A stretch of DNA of 64,000 nucleotides, taken from Haematococcus lacustris (Eukaryota; Chlorophyta; Chlorophyceae; Chlamydomonadales; Haematococcaceae). Every line of letters begins with the position of its first letter. The first letter of the stretch is position 1. Below the pieces are notes generated by a model that was given only the letters and a program-made list of their open reading frames with translations, did no database searches and had not been told where the DNA came from. The stretch covers positions 4,251,852 through 4,315,851 of the forward strand of contig JASKMD010000031.1 in assembly GCA_030144725.1 (NCBI GenBank). Direction: 5' to 3'. Positions 21,301-32,805 of this stretch are shown here, piece by piece. Position numbers and translations under genes: made by a program.

Positions 21301-24300
21301 GGACAGGCTGGACCACCGCCCCGCCCGCCCCGTACCTTGTCCCCCTGCCACAGCCTGGCAGCAGCAGCAGCAGCAACAGCCGCAGCTGAGCTGCCCGGCG
21401 CAGTGTATGCCGCACACTACGCCTCCTTCCACGAGGTGCTGAGCTGTTGTGCCCATGCCTGGGGGCTCTGGACCGCGGCTGGCCAGGAGGGCGGGGCGGG
21501 GCGCCCTGCCTCCTCCTCAAGAGTGACAGCAGACGCCAGCGCTCAGAGCATCGCTGAGAAGTACCACGGCCTGCTGCTGCGCCTGGCTGCCTGGAGGCAG
21601 GCCACTGGGTCTCAGATGGCTCCGCTCGCAATGGAAGCACCACAGCATCAGCAGGTGAACATCAGGGAGGACCAGGGCCAGACACTAAAAGTAAGAACGA
21701 AAGACGATGCCCTTGTTGGGGGGCGTGCATCAGGGGGAGGGATCAGGCCTACCCTGACCCTAACCCTAACCCTAAACCTGAACCTGAACCTGAACCTGAA
21801 CCTGAACCTGAACCTGAACCTGAACCTGAACCTGAACCTGAACCTGAACCTGAACCTGACCCTGACCCTGACCCTGACCCTGACCCTGACCCTGAACCTG
21901 ACCCAGCATCACCCTGGCCCAGCATGTCTGTTGCAGCCACTGCCCTAAGCACACAACATGATGGGCTCTAGCGGTGGTCCCAGGCTGAGAGCCCTGCGCC
22001 AGCTGCAGCTGCACCTAGCCCTGCACTGCTGATGCCTGGTTGCTGCTTCATGTACCCAGCTGGCGCTTCAGGCTGCTGCGCCCACACCTACCCGGCCCTT
22101 GCCGCTGCGCTACTACGCTGTGGCTGACGACAGTGCCCACCCTGAAGTGCGCCAAGTGCTGGAGCTGGCCCTGGGGCCGCTGGCTGGCTGGCGCCCTGAC
22201 CCCCTGGACCAGGTCGGCCCCAGCCAATGCCTAGGGTTGGCTGCTGCTGTGTGTCCATATGTGCTGAAAAGACTACTTACCGTATGTCTGCATAGTCCTG
22301 GCCAGCGTCACACACTTGCCACACGTGATCATATAAGTATGTGCAAGCAGTGCAAAAATAATCTGTGCGGTTTGCACGTAAACATTAGCAGGCCAGCAGC
22401 AGGGTGGCCTCCAGGAGCCGGGCATCGCCACTCCAGGTCGCCGCAGCTGCATGAGGCTGCATGAGGCTGCATGAGGCTGCATGAGGCTGCATGAGGCTGC
22501 ATGAGGCTGCATGAGGCTGCATGAGGCTGCATGAGGCTGCATGAGGCTCTTCTCACAGCGACAGGCTCTGGATGCTGCTTGTGGCTGGGATCAGGGCTCC
22601 AGGCAGCCACAGCGGGCGGGCAAAGTCTGGAGAGGGGAGGCCCTTGTAGGGTTAGGTGGTCAGGGTGCCCATCAGTGCAACCATGAGGCATGGCGTGACT
22701 ACATCTAGGGAGCATGACGACATGTGTGTGTGGCAGCAACGCCAACAAGCGAATGCCAGGGGATGAGGATGAGGATAAGGACGAGGACGATAGGCATATG
22801 GGAGGCTGAGGAGAAGTCGTCTTGCCGTGGGTATGGCCCAGCCGCCCTGAGCCCTAAGCCTGCCTCCTCCACCTGGGCTGTTGTAGACCCTCAGGCTGCC
22901 TCTGCCCCCCAACAGGTGACTGAGCAGGCGCGGCCCGACACCTGGGAGGACGACACCGGGCTGTGCCTTGCAGAGGCTGGGCAGCGCAACCTGGGCGCCG
23001 GCTCAGCGGCGGGTGGCTCAGCAGCAGCTGCAGCGGGGGACGGGGACGCAGGCAGGCAGGCATCTGTGCCAGGAGCGGGTGCTGCGCCCTACCACCAGCA
23101 GCGCAGCCCGCTGGCGGGGCGCTGCAATGTGTGGAACCTCCTGTGGAGCTGGTCTGTCAAGGTGTGGCCGGGTGGCCGCTGCTGCTCAGCGCTACCTGCT
23201 ACTGCCTGCCGCTGCGCACTCCTGTCTGCTTTGCCTGCTGTTGCCTGATGCTGCACACTCCTGCCTGCTGCGGCCTGCTGAGATTGATTGGGCCGCTGTC
23301 TGGCCAGGTGGTCAGGCAGGGCTATAGGCGGAGAAGCGCTGCAGCAGAGAAGGCTCCTGACAGCAGGTGGTTGGGGTAGTTGGGAAGTTGGAACCGACCG
23401 CTGTGACGCTCGTGCTGTGCCAAGGTCAAGGTGATAAGGCCCAGGTGAGGGGGCTTGCTAGCTGCCCCGAGCACCTGCTCCTGCTCCTGCTGCGCAGGCT
23501 CGCCCGCCCTTGAGTGAGCTGCTGGTGTGGCAGCGCGTGAATCACTTCCCTGAGGCCCGGCAGCTGACCCGCAAGGACCTCCTGAAGAAGCATCTCGTAC
23601 GCTACCAGGCCAGTGCCCGCTGCCCGCTGCCGCCCTGGTCGCTGCGCACCATGCAACTTTTGTCATTGCTGTTGGTGATGTTGTTGGCTAACCCCGCCTA
23701 GCAGCAGCTCGGCTGCATTTGAGACTAGGCAGCTGTGTGTAGTAATAGGACAGTGGTAGGCGCTGCCCCTGGCTGTGTGTCTCGCCACCTGTCCCCACCG
23801 TCATATCCCTGCATGCAAGCACAGATGCATGCAAGCACAGCTATGGGTCAGACGTGAGCTGCCTAGGTGTGGCTAGTCACTGAGGGGGCTGCCAGGGCTG
23901 GGCTGATGCAGCTGTGGTCAATGGTGGTGGTGGTTTTATTGTTGGTGGTGGTGGTGGTTTTGTCGATGGTTCTGATGGTGGATAGCTTACAGCACTGAGC
24001 CGCAGCGCAGGCCATGCAGCTGTGCAGCTGGTATGTTGGATTCAGCTTGCCCTGCCCTGACCTGCTATGCAGATGATGCACGGTGGCCACGCGCGGCTGG
24101 GGCCGCTCTTCAGCTGCCTGCCCACCACATGGGTGCTGCCCAAAGAGCACAGTGCTGCAGCAGATGCCCTGCTGCGCGCTTGCATGGGGGTGGAACCAAG
24201 CGTGACACAGCCGGCTGGCCTGAACCTTTGGTAAGCCAGGCCCTGCAGCTTGTGCCCTGCAGCTTGTGCCCTGCAGCCTGTGCCTCAGCCCGGACATGCA

Positions 24301-26579
24301 TGTCAGTAGCAAGCTGAGTAGGTGCTCATGTGTTGCTGTTTGTGGTGCCGGAGCATTCATTGGCTGAACGCACTCGCCCCACCCGCCCTGCCCCGACCCG
24401 CACCCTTGTTCCCCATGCGCTGGAAGGGCGCTTGCAACACTTGTGTGCAGGATCGCCAAGCCCGTATGCCTCTCACGGGGCCGGGGCATCCGCCTGGTGC
24501 GCAGCCTACGTGAGCTGGAGGCTGGGCCGGGTGGCAGTGGCAGCAGCGACAACCCACTAGTGTTGCAGCGCTACGTCACCAACCCCCTCACAGTCCAGGT
24601 GGGAGGCCGGGGAGCAGCCCACCTGCCTGATGCAGGCTGAGGTTGTAAACAGCACTGGCAGGGAGGAAGACAGGGGGTTGCCACACCATGTGTCGCTGGC
24701 CATATGATCTCAACCGTTATGTTCGTGACGCACTGCTCAGCCACAACACTGCAGAGCCTGAGCTGTGGCCAGCTTCACCTCACCACAACCATGAAACCCA
24801 AACCTGCAAGCTGGCTGCCGTTTCCTCCTTCAATGCCTGCTGCTGCTAGTGCTTGCTCCTGCCGTGCAATCTGCACGCCTTGCTGTCCTGACCAGAGGGT
24901 GGTGGCCGCCCCTTTTGCTGCCAGGGCTACAAGTTTGACCTGCGGCTGTATGTGCTGGTCACGCGCTTCAACCCGCTGGAGGCATGGCTGTGCAGCGAGG
25001 GCCTGGCGCGCTTTGCCACGCTGCCCTTCAACCTTGATGAGTCCAATTTCAGCAACAGGTGCTGCTCCTGCCTTGCTCCACACCGCAGCAACCAATGCGT
25101 GCGTACCAATGTATCCAATGCAACCATTGGGCTTAACCATCCAGCAGCAGCACCATATGGAGCTTCTTTCACTGGTGCCTTCTATACTGCCACGCCAGGT
25201 TCATCCACCTGACTAACAGCAGTGTGCAACGGAGTCGAGCTGATGGGGGCCAAGTGCCGCACTTCTTAGCCAGTGCCCAGCCATCAGGTGCGCCAGTGCC
25301 GGGGCAGCAGCGGGCAAAAGCCTGCAGGCCACATCACCATGGCGTCTCAAGATCTGCAGCAATGCACATCCTTGCAACCTCATGACAGGCCTTCCTTAGA
25401 ACCTCTCCTACACAAGGGCCTCGCAGCTCTCACTTTGCTGTTGGATAGACATCACGCCCCATAAGGATGCCATACTCTGAGTCCCCACTGCCCTCCCAAC
25501 AACACCCCATTGCCTAGAACTATACCCCAGCATCAGCTATGAATGGGTTGAGGTTGATGAACCACAGGCCGCTGATTTGCCCAGCACAGCTCGCAAACAA
25601 GACGGTGCAGGTTGCTTGCACACCTCACATGCTTGGTGCACTGGCAGGCCAGGGAGGGCCCACTGCCATAACCTTGGATGCGTGACGCAATGTGGGTGTG
25701 TGGCCATGATGGCTCACTCCGCTCCAGACCTCAGCCGTCAGGCTGCTTGGCTGGATGTGTTGGTCACCCAGGAGGTTCCAAGCTCAGCTTTGCTCAGCTG
25801 CGGCCGCTCCTGGTTGCGCAAGGAGTGGACTGGCATCAGCTCTGGGCTCGTATCACCGACGTGGTCATCACTTGCCTTTTTGTGGCTCAGGTAAGGTCCA
25901 GGCTATGTCCATGCAGTAGCGCATCATATTGTCTATCATGGCCGCGTGCAAACAAGCCACGACACTGGTTATGCATCTGGACGACAACTGGTCACGAGCC
26001 ACGACAACTGGTTATGCATCTGGACGATGCAGGCAGTCTAGGGAAGGCAGTGGCAGTGATTCTGGTCATGGGTGGCTGGCATTGAAAACATGGCATACAG
26101 TTTGGAAAGGCCCTGCCAACACTCTGTGCAGGATGCGATCCCCGCATGCGCTAACGCTTTTGAGCTGTTTGGCTTTGACGTGTTGGTGGACACAGCTGGC
26201 ACAGTGTGGCTGCTGGAGGTGAACAGCTCGCCCTCGCTGTCCCTGGGGACGCCTTTGGACAGGTGTGACCACTGGGGGACGTGGAAGTGGACCAACCGCG
26301 ATGTGCCGTTGGTAGTGCGGTAAGATCCCTGTCGCTGTGCGTGCGTCTTGTGGCAGGACGTTGAAGCCCAAGATGGTCCGTGATGCCATTGCCATCGTTG
26401 ACCCGCTGTCATTTGACCGTGACGCGCTGGCTGAAGTGTTGAGTCGCCGCACAAGTACGCGTGGCAGTCGCAATGGCAGGCGCCCTACAGCTGGCAGTGC
26501 ATTGCAAGCGGGCACAGCCTCTGAGGAGCGTCATGTGACCTGGAGTGACCTACAGCAAGTCTTGCACGGCCAAGGTTAG
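17675..26579 (+). CDS. TTLL: Tubulin-tyrosine-ligase-like protein (polyglutamylase type)
   Basis: Seventeen exons join in frame: 17675-17778, 17844-17934, 18076-18156, 18559-19506, 19784-20162, 20437-20483, 20770-21654, 22060-22212, 22916-23161, 23498-23608, 24073-24230, 24451-24598, 24925-25058, 25199-25287, 25772-25890, 26132-26262 and 26357-26579 (1348 residues). The catalytic domain covers about 850-1320: [101 protein letters not shown] and the ATP-grasp metal site [11 protein letters not shown], then LKPKMVRDA. Such ligases add glutamate to tubulin tails in cilia and cytoplasmic microtubules. The order resembles TTLL4/5. The first 845 residues are mostly low complexity with a short predicted coiled coil ([20 protein letters not shown]) and could be a separate gene. 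Intron 10 needs a GC donor. A TGTAA lies 8 nt after the stop. Confidence 0.9.
18301..18396 (+). repeat. Internal TTAGGG and CAGGCT tracts
   Basis: Four GGGTTA units at 18301-18326 run into about six CAGGCT units, then two more GGGTTA units near 18389. They lie in intron 3 of the TTLL gene. Confidence 0.9.
21753..21905 (+). repeat. CCCTAA / CCTGAA / CCTGAC hexamer array
   Basis: Telomere-like CCCTAA units (21757-21774) grade into about 14 CCTGAA units and then about 7 CCTGAC units. It lies in the TTLL intron after the exon ending at 21654. Confidence 0.95.
22448..22547 (+). repeat. 10-bp tandem repeat GCATGAGGCT
   Basis: Ten nearly perfect copies in tandem in the TTLL intron between 22212 and 22916. 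Confidence 0.97.
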
Positions 26580-27669
26580 TGCACATGTAAGGATGTTAGG
26601 GCCTACGCCATCTCATGTCATCCGTGCCAATGTGCGCAACAATCAGGCAAGCAAGCATTGTTGTATGCCAACCCATGAACATGTACTATGCATGACCGCA
26701 GCCACACAATGATATCGCACATTGCACTCAGTGAGTCCATGTGGTTGCCCATGTGCCACGGTGTCCATGTTGCGCAGTTCCACGCAAGTATGGGGAAGCA
26801 TTGCACCAAGTCGGGCCGGAACCCAACTGGTTCACTTGCATCGCGCCCTCTCCACTGTTGGACAAGTTGACAAAGCTACGCAAGCCAATAGGCTGACATC
26901 TCTGCACATGATGCACGACTCACAAAGCTCAGTAGTTTGTGCTTACTTAATTGCTATGCCCACTGTACAGCTTTGTAGGTGTATTGGTCCGATGTTTGCA
27001 TGAATGTGCATGGCCATAATAAATCAAATGTTTCAATCACTGCTGTGGTTGACGTTGCGATATAATTAAGATATGAGCGGCGAGGATGCAAAGAGAGGGG
27101 TGCTGCGCCCTGCGGCACAAGCCTTGTGCATGTGGCTACAATGCAGCATTGCACATTAACATGAGCAACCACCAGTTGTGGTGGGGTGGTGCACGAGGCA
27201 GAGCAGGGAGGTATGGGGTGAGGCATGCTGCTGTGTCACAACAAATGCCAGGGCTATGAGAAGGAGATATAGGCTAGGGACCTTGTGGAATGGACTTAGA
27301 AGTGTTGACGAGAGGAACGTCCGGTGTCCGAATGTCCGTTGATGAGAGGAACGTCAATCGAAACGTTCAGCTGCAGTTTGTACGCCACGTAGTCAGTCCG
27401 TCGACCCCACACGCCAACCCCAGGGGCATGAAGCAGCAGCATGGGACGGTGCAATTGTGTTGTGCATGGCCTCTCAACATGGCTGTTGCTGGCGTCTACA
27501 CCTCGCTTAGCTTTGTTTCCCGATGCAACTTCTGCGCCGCTTAACAGGTGTGTCACATTGCAGCCGTTTCGTAGTAGGCTGAGCGCCACGTAGCCAGTTT
27601 TGTGTCGTTGCAGGACCGTGTAAGCCGCGTACCCCGATTGCTCTGCGTGCCGCAGTAAGCGTAAACGCC
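26580..27669. other. Intergenic region between TTLL and MsrA
   Basis: No gene seen. Moderate GC, with AT-richer sequence at 26990-27080. A partly repeated GAGAGGAACGTC motif occurs at 27309 and 27344. It should carry the MsrA promoter. Confidence 0.5.
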
Positions 27670-29179
27670 ATGCCTGCAGCTAACGGTGCGGGCCGTTACG
27701 AGGTCGCCACGATTGCGCTCGGCTGGTGAGGTGGTGGATACAAGCTTGCAAGTGACTGTGCGGGAACTATGACATAAATACGAAGCTCTCCTGTAGATTT
27801 TGGCACCCGGAGGTTTCTTTTCAGAAACTTCCTGGTGTAGTGAAGACCCGTGTCGGGTACACAGGAGGGCGCACCCCCAGCCCTACCTACGAGGTTAGTG
27901 CGGCACGGCTTTCCATGCACGTCTTTTGGCACACAGCCCTAGTGCCGTTGCCTACTGTATGTTTGTCTCCAATGTCCCTCGCATCAGGAAGCAGGTCACA
28001 TGGGCTGCCTGTGCATGTGTCACACTGCAGAGTGTGTGCCGTGGTGATGGTCACACTGAGGCCATGCGCATATGGTTTGACCCAGATGTCATCACCTACA
28101 CGCAAGTCTTGGAGGTGCGAGGTGGAGAGGCAGCATGCACTTGAACCAGTAAGATGCACAGTCTTCTGTGGCCATGGCCCGTACCCAGACCTGGCCTGTA
28201 CCAGCATAGCACACATTGCAGCACGCACACCGCAACAGACCCTCATTGAAGCTGTTTTGCTATACACAGTCACACAAGGTTCAAGGCAGGCACCTGCCAG
28301 GCTCACCACCGTGATTTCTGGTGATTAAGCCCCGCTCAGCTGCCCAGCTAGCCTGCTTTGCTGTACGTGCCTGTCCTGCCTTGCAGAGATTCTTTGAGGA
28401 GCATGACCCCACCCGCAAGACCAAAGCGCAGTACAAGAGCGGCATCTGGTGTGTGCAGGCCCTGTTGCACCTTACACAGGAGACTGGCAAGGGGCAAGAG
28501 GATCAGGGTGAGGGCTTAACACAAACAGAACCGTTGTCAAGGGGATGGGGGAGCCTGAGTAGGGCCCTCCCTGCCCTGGCCTGATGTCACCCAGGCCCCA
28601 GCTCTGATGCCTGGCCACCCCACCCTGCACTGCCTAGCTACACGGTTGACGTGCGCCCTGGTCCTCACCCGCACCTTGGCTGCCACGCCGGCCAGGTACC
28701 ACTCTGAGGCTCAGCGTGAGGCGGCCCAGGCACTGATAGCAGCGCTGGCAGCACGTCATGGCCCAGTGGCCACCAGCCTGGAGCCTGAGCAGCCCTGGAC
28801 TGACGCTGAGGAGTACCACCAGGTGTGGCTGGGCTCATCCCGCACCACGCACTCACTGGCTGCCAGGGCCGGCAGCAGGAGCGCAGCTTTCAGCACAGGG
28901 CAGGAAGGGCTAGCGAGACTGGGCATGAAGCTGTGGCTCTGTGCTGCAGCCTCTGACCAAGTAACCGACTCCAACGAGGAACAAAGCGCTTATCTCTTTC
29001 TGTTTGTTGTTAGAGGGGCTAGCGGAAGTGCGCGGCTTGGGCTGCAGCCTGCCTTGTGGTGTGCTGAGTCTGACCCACTTCCTAAATGCACCTGGCCCTG
29101 CTGCTCTGCCACTGCCCTGCCACACCCACAGGACTACATCAACAAGATGACTGGCAGGAGCAGGGTGGGCGCAATGTGA
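27670..29179 (+). CDS. MSRA: Peptide methionine sulfoxide reductase A, putative selenoprotein
   Basis: Six exons join in frame: 27670-27725, 27797-27893, 28031-28114, 28387-28448, 28696-28822 and 29132-29179 (157 residues). The enzyme reduces methionine-S-sulfoxide, free or in proteins. Residues 10-18 read YEVATIALG, then TGA, then FWHPEVSFQKLPGVVKTRVG. The family has G-C-F-W at this catalytic site; here the nucleophile position (19) is UGA, so selenocysteine is inferred. The codon is split by a phase-2 intron: TG ends exon 1 and A begins exon 2. Later blocks match the family: YTGGRTPSPTYE, VCRGDGHTEAMRIWFDP, FFEEHDPTRK and WYHSEAQREAAQALIAAL. MsrA with Sec is established in Chlamydomonas. 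No resolving Cys is seen at the C-terminus. A SECIS element was not found by eye. A plain frameshifted pseudogene is unlikely, as every other exon is intact. Confidence 0.9.
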
Positions 29180-32100
29180 AACACTATTGGAGCAGCACTG
29201 CTATGAGCAAGACTGCTGCCAAGGCTGGCCTGCAGGCGCTGCCACCAGTCTGGGTCTGGGTGCTGTGGCCCCTGACGCCTGGTGAGCCCCCCCCTGACCC
29301 CAGGGGCCTCACCAGGCTGAGGCCGTGCGGACAGCGCATGAAGCAAGAGGGCGAGTGTGTGGCATGGCCAAGGTGCACCCCAGGCCAGCTAGGGCCCACC
29401 ATGATGGGGCACCCCTCAGGGACGTTACGGTTCTTGAAGGGCTCCGGAGGGGGTGCACTGGGCAGCGTGGTTCGGGGAGTGGGTCCTCCTCGTGCGCTGA
29501 CTGAGCCAGGCTCGCACTCGCCGCACAGTAGCAGATCCGGGCGAACGGCACCGTTGAGTTGTCGGTCTTGGACAGCGTTGTCAGTTGGTAAACGATGTGG
29601 ATGGGGAATGCTTAATAGTGTATTGAGTGGCGGGGAAGAGCCGTGATGTGCGTTGGTTGTGCTGATGTGAAGCTACCGGGCTGTTCAGTTCTTGAACAAC
29701 AGTGGAGTGCAAGCGTAGCCTAACCTTCAGGGCGACGTAGCTAGAATAGTCAGGCGACGTTGTGTGGCCAAGAGGATGCTTGAAGTCACGTACAGTGCCA
29801 TCACAAGACAAGTAGAACACGGTACATGGTTTTGGTTTACGCCTCCTAAGCTTTGCCGTTTGGCTGCTTGGCCATCCTCCTCTGTGAGGTGTTGGAAACA
29901 TTCTGTTGGACGACAGAACGACACGTAACAAATCCACTACGCCACCCTACAGCCATTACTGTCATGACAACCATGAGGCTGGAGACTATCAACAGTGTGC
30001 GTCTCGGTTGGCCCGCTCAACCTACATTGCAAGCATAGCAGTAGAACTTATAGTAACGCGGTCTTACGACCATGGTCAGCTGCCGGAGTGGCTGGCCAAC
30101 CTGGAACAGTAGTTCGGGAGGCTAGCCGCACCAAGTCGGCTACTGAAGTGCTTGCCTTGGCCAAGGCTGCGGCATGGGTGACTGCTAGGGCATGCAACTT
30201 TGAGTGTTTGAGAAGGATGAAGAGATATGCCGGCACTGCAAACAACCACAGGAGCACCAAGACTTCATGGGGGAGGTGCAGTGCCCCCATTTAGTGCAAA
30301 TTCCAGACGGTGACGGCTTGACTTGGTACACAGTGTCAGTGCCCTTGCACAGTGGCTTGGCCTTGGTGACCGGGTGGCTTGACATGGTGACCTGAGCAAG
30401 AAGTGTGTAAACCACGGAGGATTGACATGTTATGCAAGGGATGGCTGTCTAGAGTACTTAAGAGCACACTCACATCCGCACAGCTGTGTTTTGCTGCAAA
30501 TTTTGCATCGGGAAAAATGTTTTGTTTGGGTCGGGAAAGACTTTACGGGGCCTCCAGAACCAAAAGAGAGAGTACGGTAAACACGTCCTTGCATCTGGAC
30601 TGTTAACTTGAGTTGCTGCTGACTATAGTCGACAATTGACACTGTGACAGGCCGAGACACGCCGAGAGGCAACTTACTTGACGTCTTTTCGTTTCCCACC
30701 CATTCCGTCGCTCCTGTCGTTGTTTCCCTTGAGGGGAACGAGACGCTGCGATGGACCCAACAGGAGCGACGGGTGCTTACACTGCGCGTAACTCACGTAA
30801 CCCACAACCGGCTAGGGACACGCACCTTTCGATTTCTTTGCCGGGCCCTTCTTTTGCTCGACGGTACCCTTCCGCTACTTCTCAACCATCACGCGATGTG
30901 CGTGGAGACGGGCGGTGGCCTTTACCAGCAACTTGGTTTTCCCGTGAGATTCATGGAATGATGATCATCCCACCATGGTCCATCTCACATGGAATTCCAT
31001 AGCACATGGGAAGCAAGCGGTGCGATGCCGGTTGAAGCTCCATTGCAGCTAGGAAGCACGACACATCCCACCACCAGCGGGCCTCTGCTGCCTTACCACA
31101 ATGCAGTTTAATCGCGTCTCTCTCATCAGCCCATCTCATCATCCATCAGTACCACCACCTGGGCAGATTGTTAGGACCTTGATTACGGGTTTTGTTTTTC
31201 TTTGCATGAAGTAAACTGCCACACACATGGCATGGGCATCCTTCACCTACACGATCACCTAACCCCCCTGTGACATTGTGACAACTTTACATACATTTGC
31301 ATCCTCAGCTGAGGAGCCACCCTAATACGGGTGGGCAGGCAGCGACCCAGTAGCTGCAAGCGTATAACCTGAGCACCAAGCCACCTGCCTGCCCACCTGG
31401 CCCACTTGCCTGCCCATGTGTAGGGTGCGGCCAAGCAGCCCGCTGCGCCCAGCCAGCCAAGCACCTGCTCAGCCCACCCCTGGCCAGCTCCGCCCCATGA
31501 ATCCCTGCTGCACCTGAACTGCCCCTCAACTGCCCCTCAACTGATGTCCAACTGTAAGATAAAGCCCTTAGCCCTGGCCCCGACCGCGACAGATCCAGAC
31601 AACATCTCAAACCTATAGCACCCATCATGCACCTTCCTCGTTGAACACCAAGCGTGGTGCCGCGATGTATGCGGGGACCTGTATGCATGAGGGGCTGTGT
31701 CTATACACAGAGCAGGACATTGAACGCTGCGGATGGGATGCTACAACATTGGAGGCAAGACACAAAGCAGATCCTGCCTGACCCCAAGGCTGCAAGGCTC
31801 AGTAGGGGTCTCCGGGCGCCAGCCCCCAAGGCACCAGGCAGCTTGCAGCTGTCAACATGAGCCAGGCGCCCGCCAGGGCTGACCCCCCTGAGTGCAGGAG
31901 GGCTGTCACAGCCTGCACAGCTGCCCAGCCAGCCTGCTTTGCTGTGCCTGCCAGATGCCCTGTGCCTGATGCAACTGCAGGACCCAGTGGCCCTGGCTCC
32001 AGGTTAGGTGATCACTGGCCCCTGAGCTGCAGGAGGCAGGAAGCTGCCAGGCAGCTGCCAGACAGCTTCCAGGCTGCCCCCCTCCCCCTGTCAGACAGCC

Positions 32101-32805
32101 CCAGCCTCCCCATGGTCCTGGGAGTGGTGCCACTGCAGGTCGCACTGGCCCTCTCACGCAGCCCCCCACGCTGCACCTGCAGTGCTACCCCTGCGATGCC
32201 CCCGTCCTCTGCAGGGCACCTTTGAAGCTTCAAAGCTTGTGCCCAGCCCAGCCCAAGCCAGTCCAGCCCAGCCTCCTCCCTGCAAACCAACTGCCCCTAC
32301 CAGCTGCTGAGTCAACGTCACCCGCCTCTTGGCCCACTGGCTGTGTGGTGGTGGTGGTGGTAGTGGTGGTGGTGGTGGTGGTGGTGAGGGCGCACAGCCT
32401 GGCTCTGTCTCAGCCAGCCCCCAGCGGGACTTATGCTATGCTGTACAGGATGCCTCTGCCCCTGTCGACTCCACAGCATAAGGACAGCCGGGGGCGAGCC
32501 AAGGGTTGATGGCCCCAGCAGCCCCCAGGCCATGCCCCAGCTATCCACTGCTGCTGCTGGTGCTCATGCAGGTCACGGCAGGGGGGCCAGCTGGGGCTGA
32601 CCTAGTCTTCACAGCCAGCTGCCCCGCCATCAGCTAGGGATGCTTGGGGGCAGTGACCCCCCTCCCCCCCCTGCTGGCCAGGCATTGAGAAGCACTGCTG
32701 TACTGACGGGTTACGCCCCCCCCCCCCCCCCTAGCTGCCGCCCCAGCCCTTCTTCACCCGCCCGCACCCTCTCCCGGCAGTCAGGCTTTGCCCCAGGCTT
32801 TGTGG
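29180..32805. other. Gene-poor convergent intergenic region
   Basis: This lies between two genes that converge, so it holds both 3' UTRs, including any MsrA SECIS element. Base composition falls at about 29560-31300 and no family motif was recognised in its open frames. One on the minus strand at 29581-29937 and one on the plus strand near 30204-30395 (EEICRHCKQPQEHQDF) were noted but not accepted. Repeat copy C is at 30640-31120. A GGT run lies at 32345-32386. Confidence 0.5.
30640..31120 (-). repeat. Dispersed repeat, copy C (longest)
   Basis: On the minus strand this matches copy B through about 30965-30650 and copy A through about 31060-30950, including ACCGCTTGCTTCCCATGTGC and GGATGATCATCA. 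It bridges the two shorter copies, showing they belong to one family. Confidence 0.75.

Noticed and set aside
27720..27800. Reading the MsrA UGA as a pseudogene mutation
   Set aside because: All six exons are intact, the UGA sits exactly at the catalytic Cys position, and algal Sec-MsrA is an established precedent.
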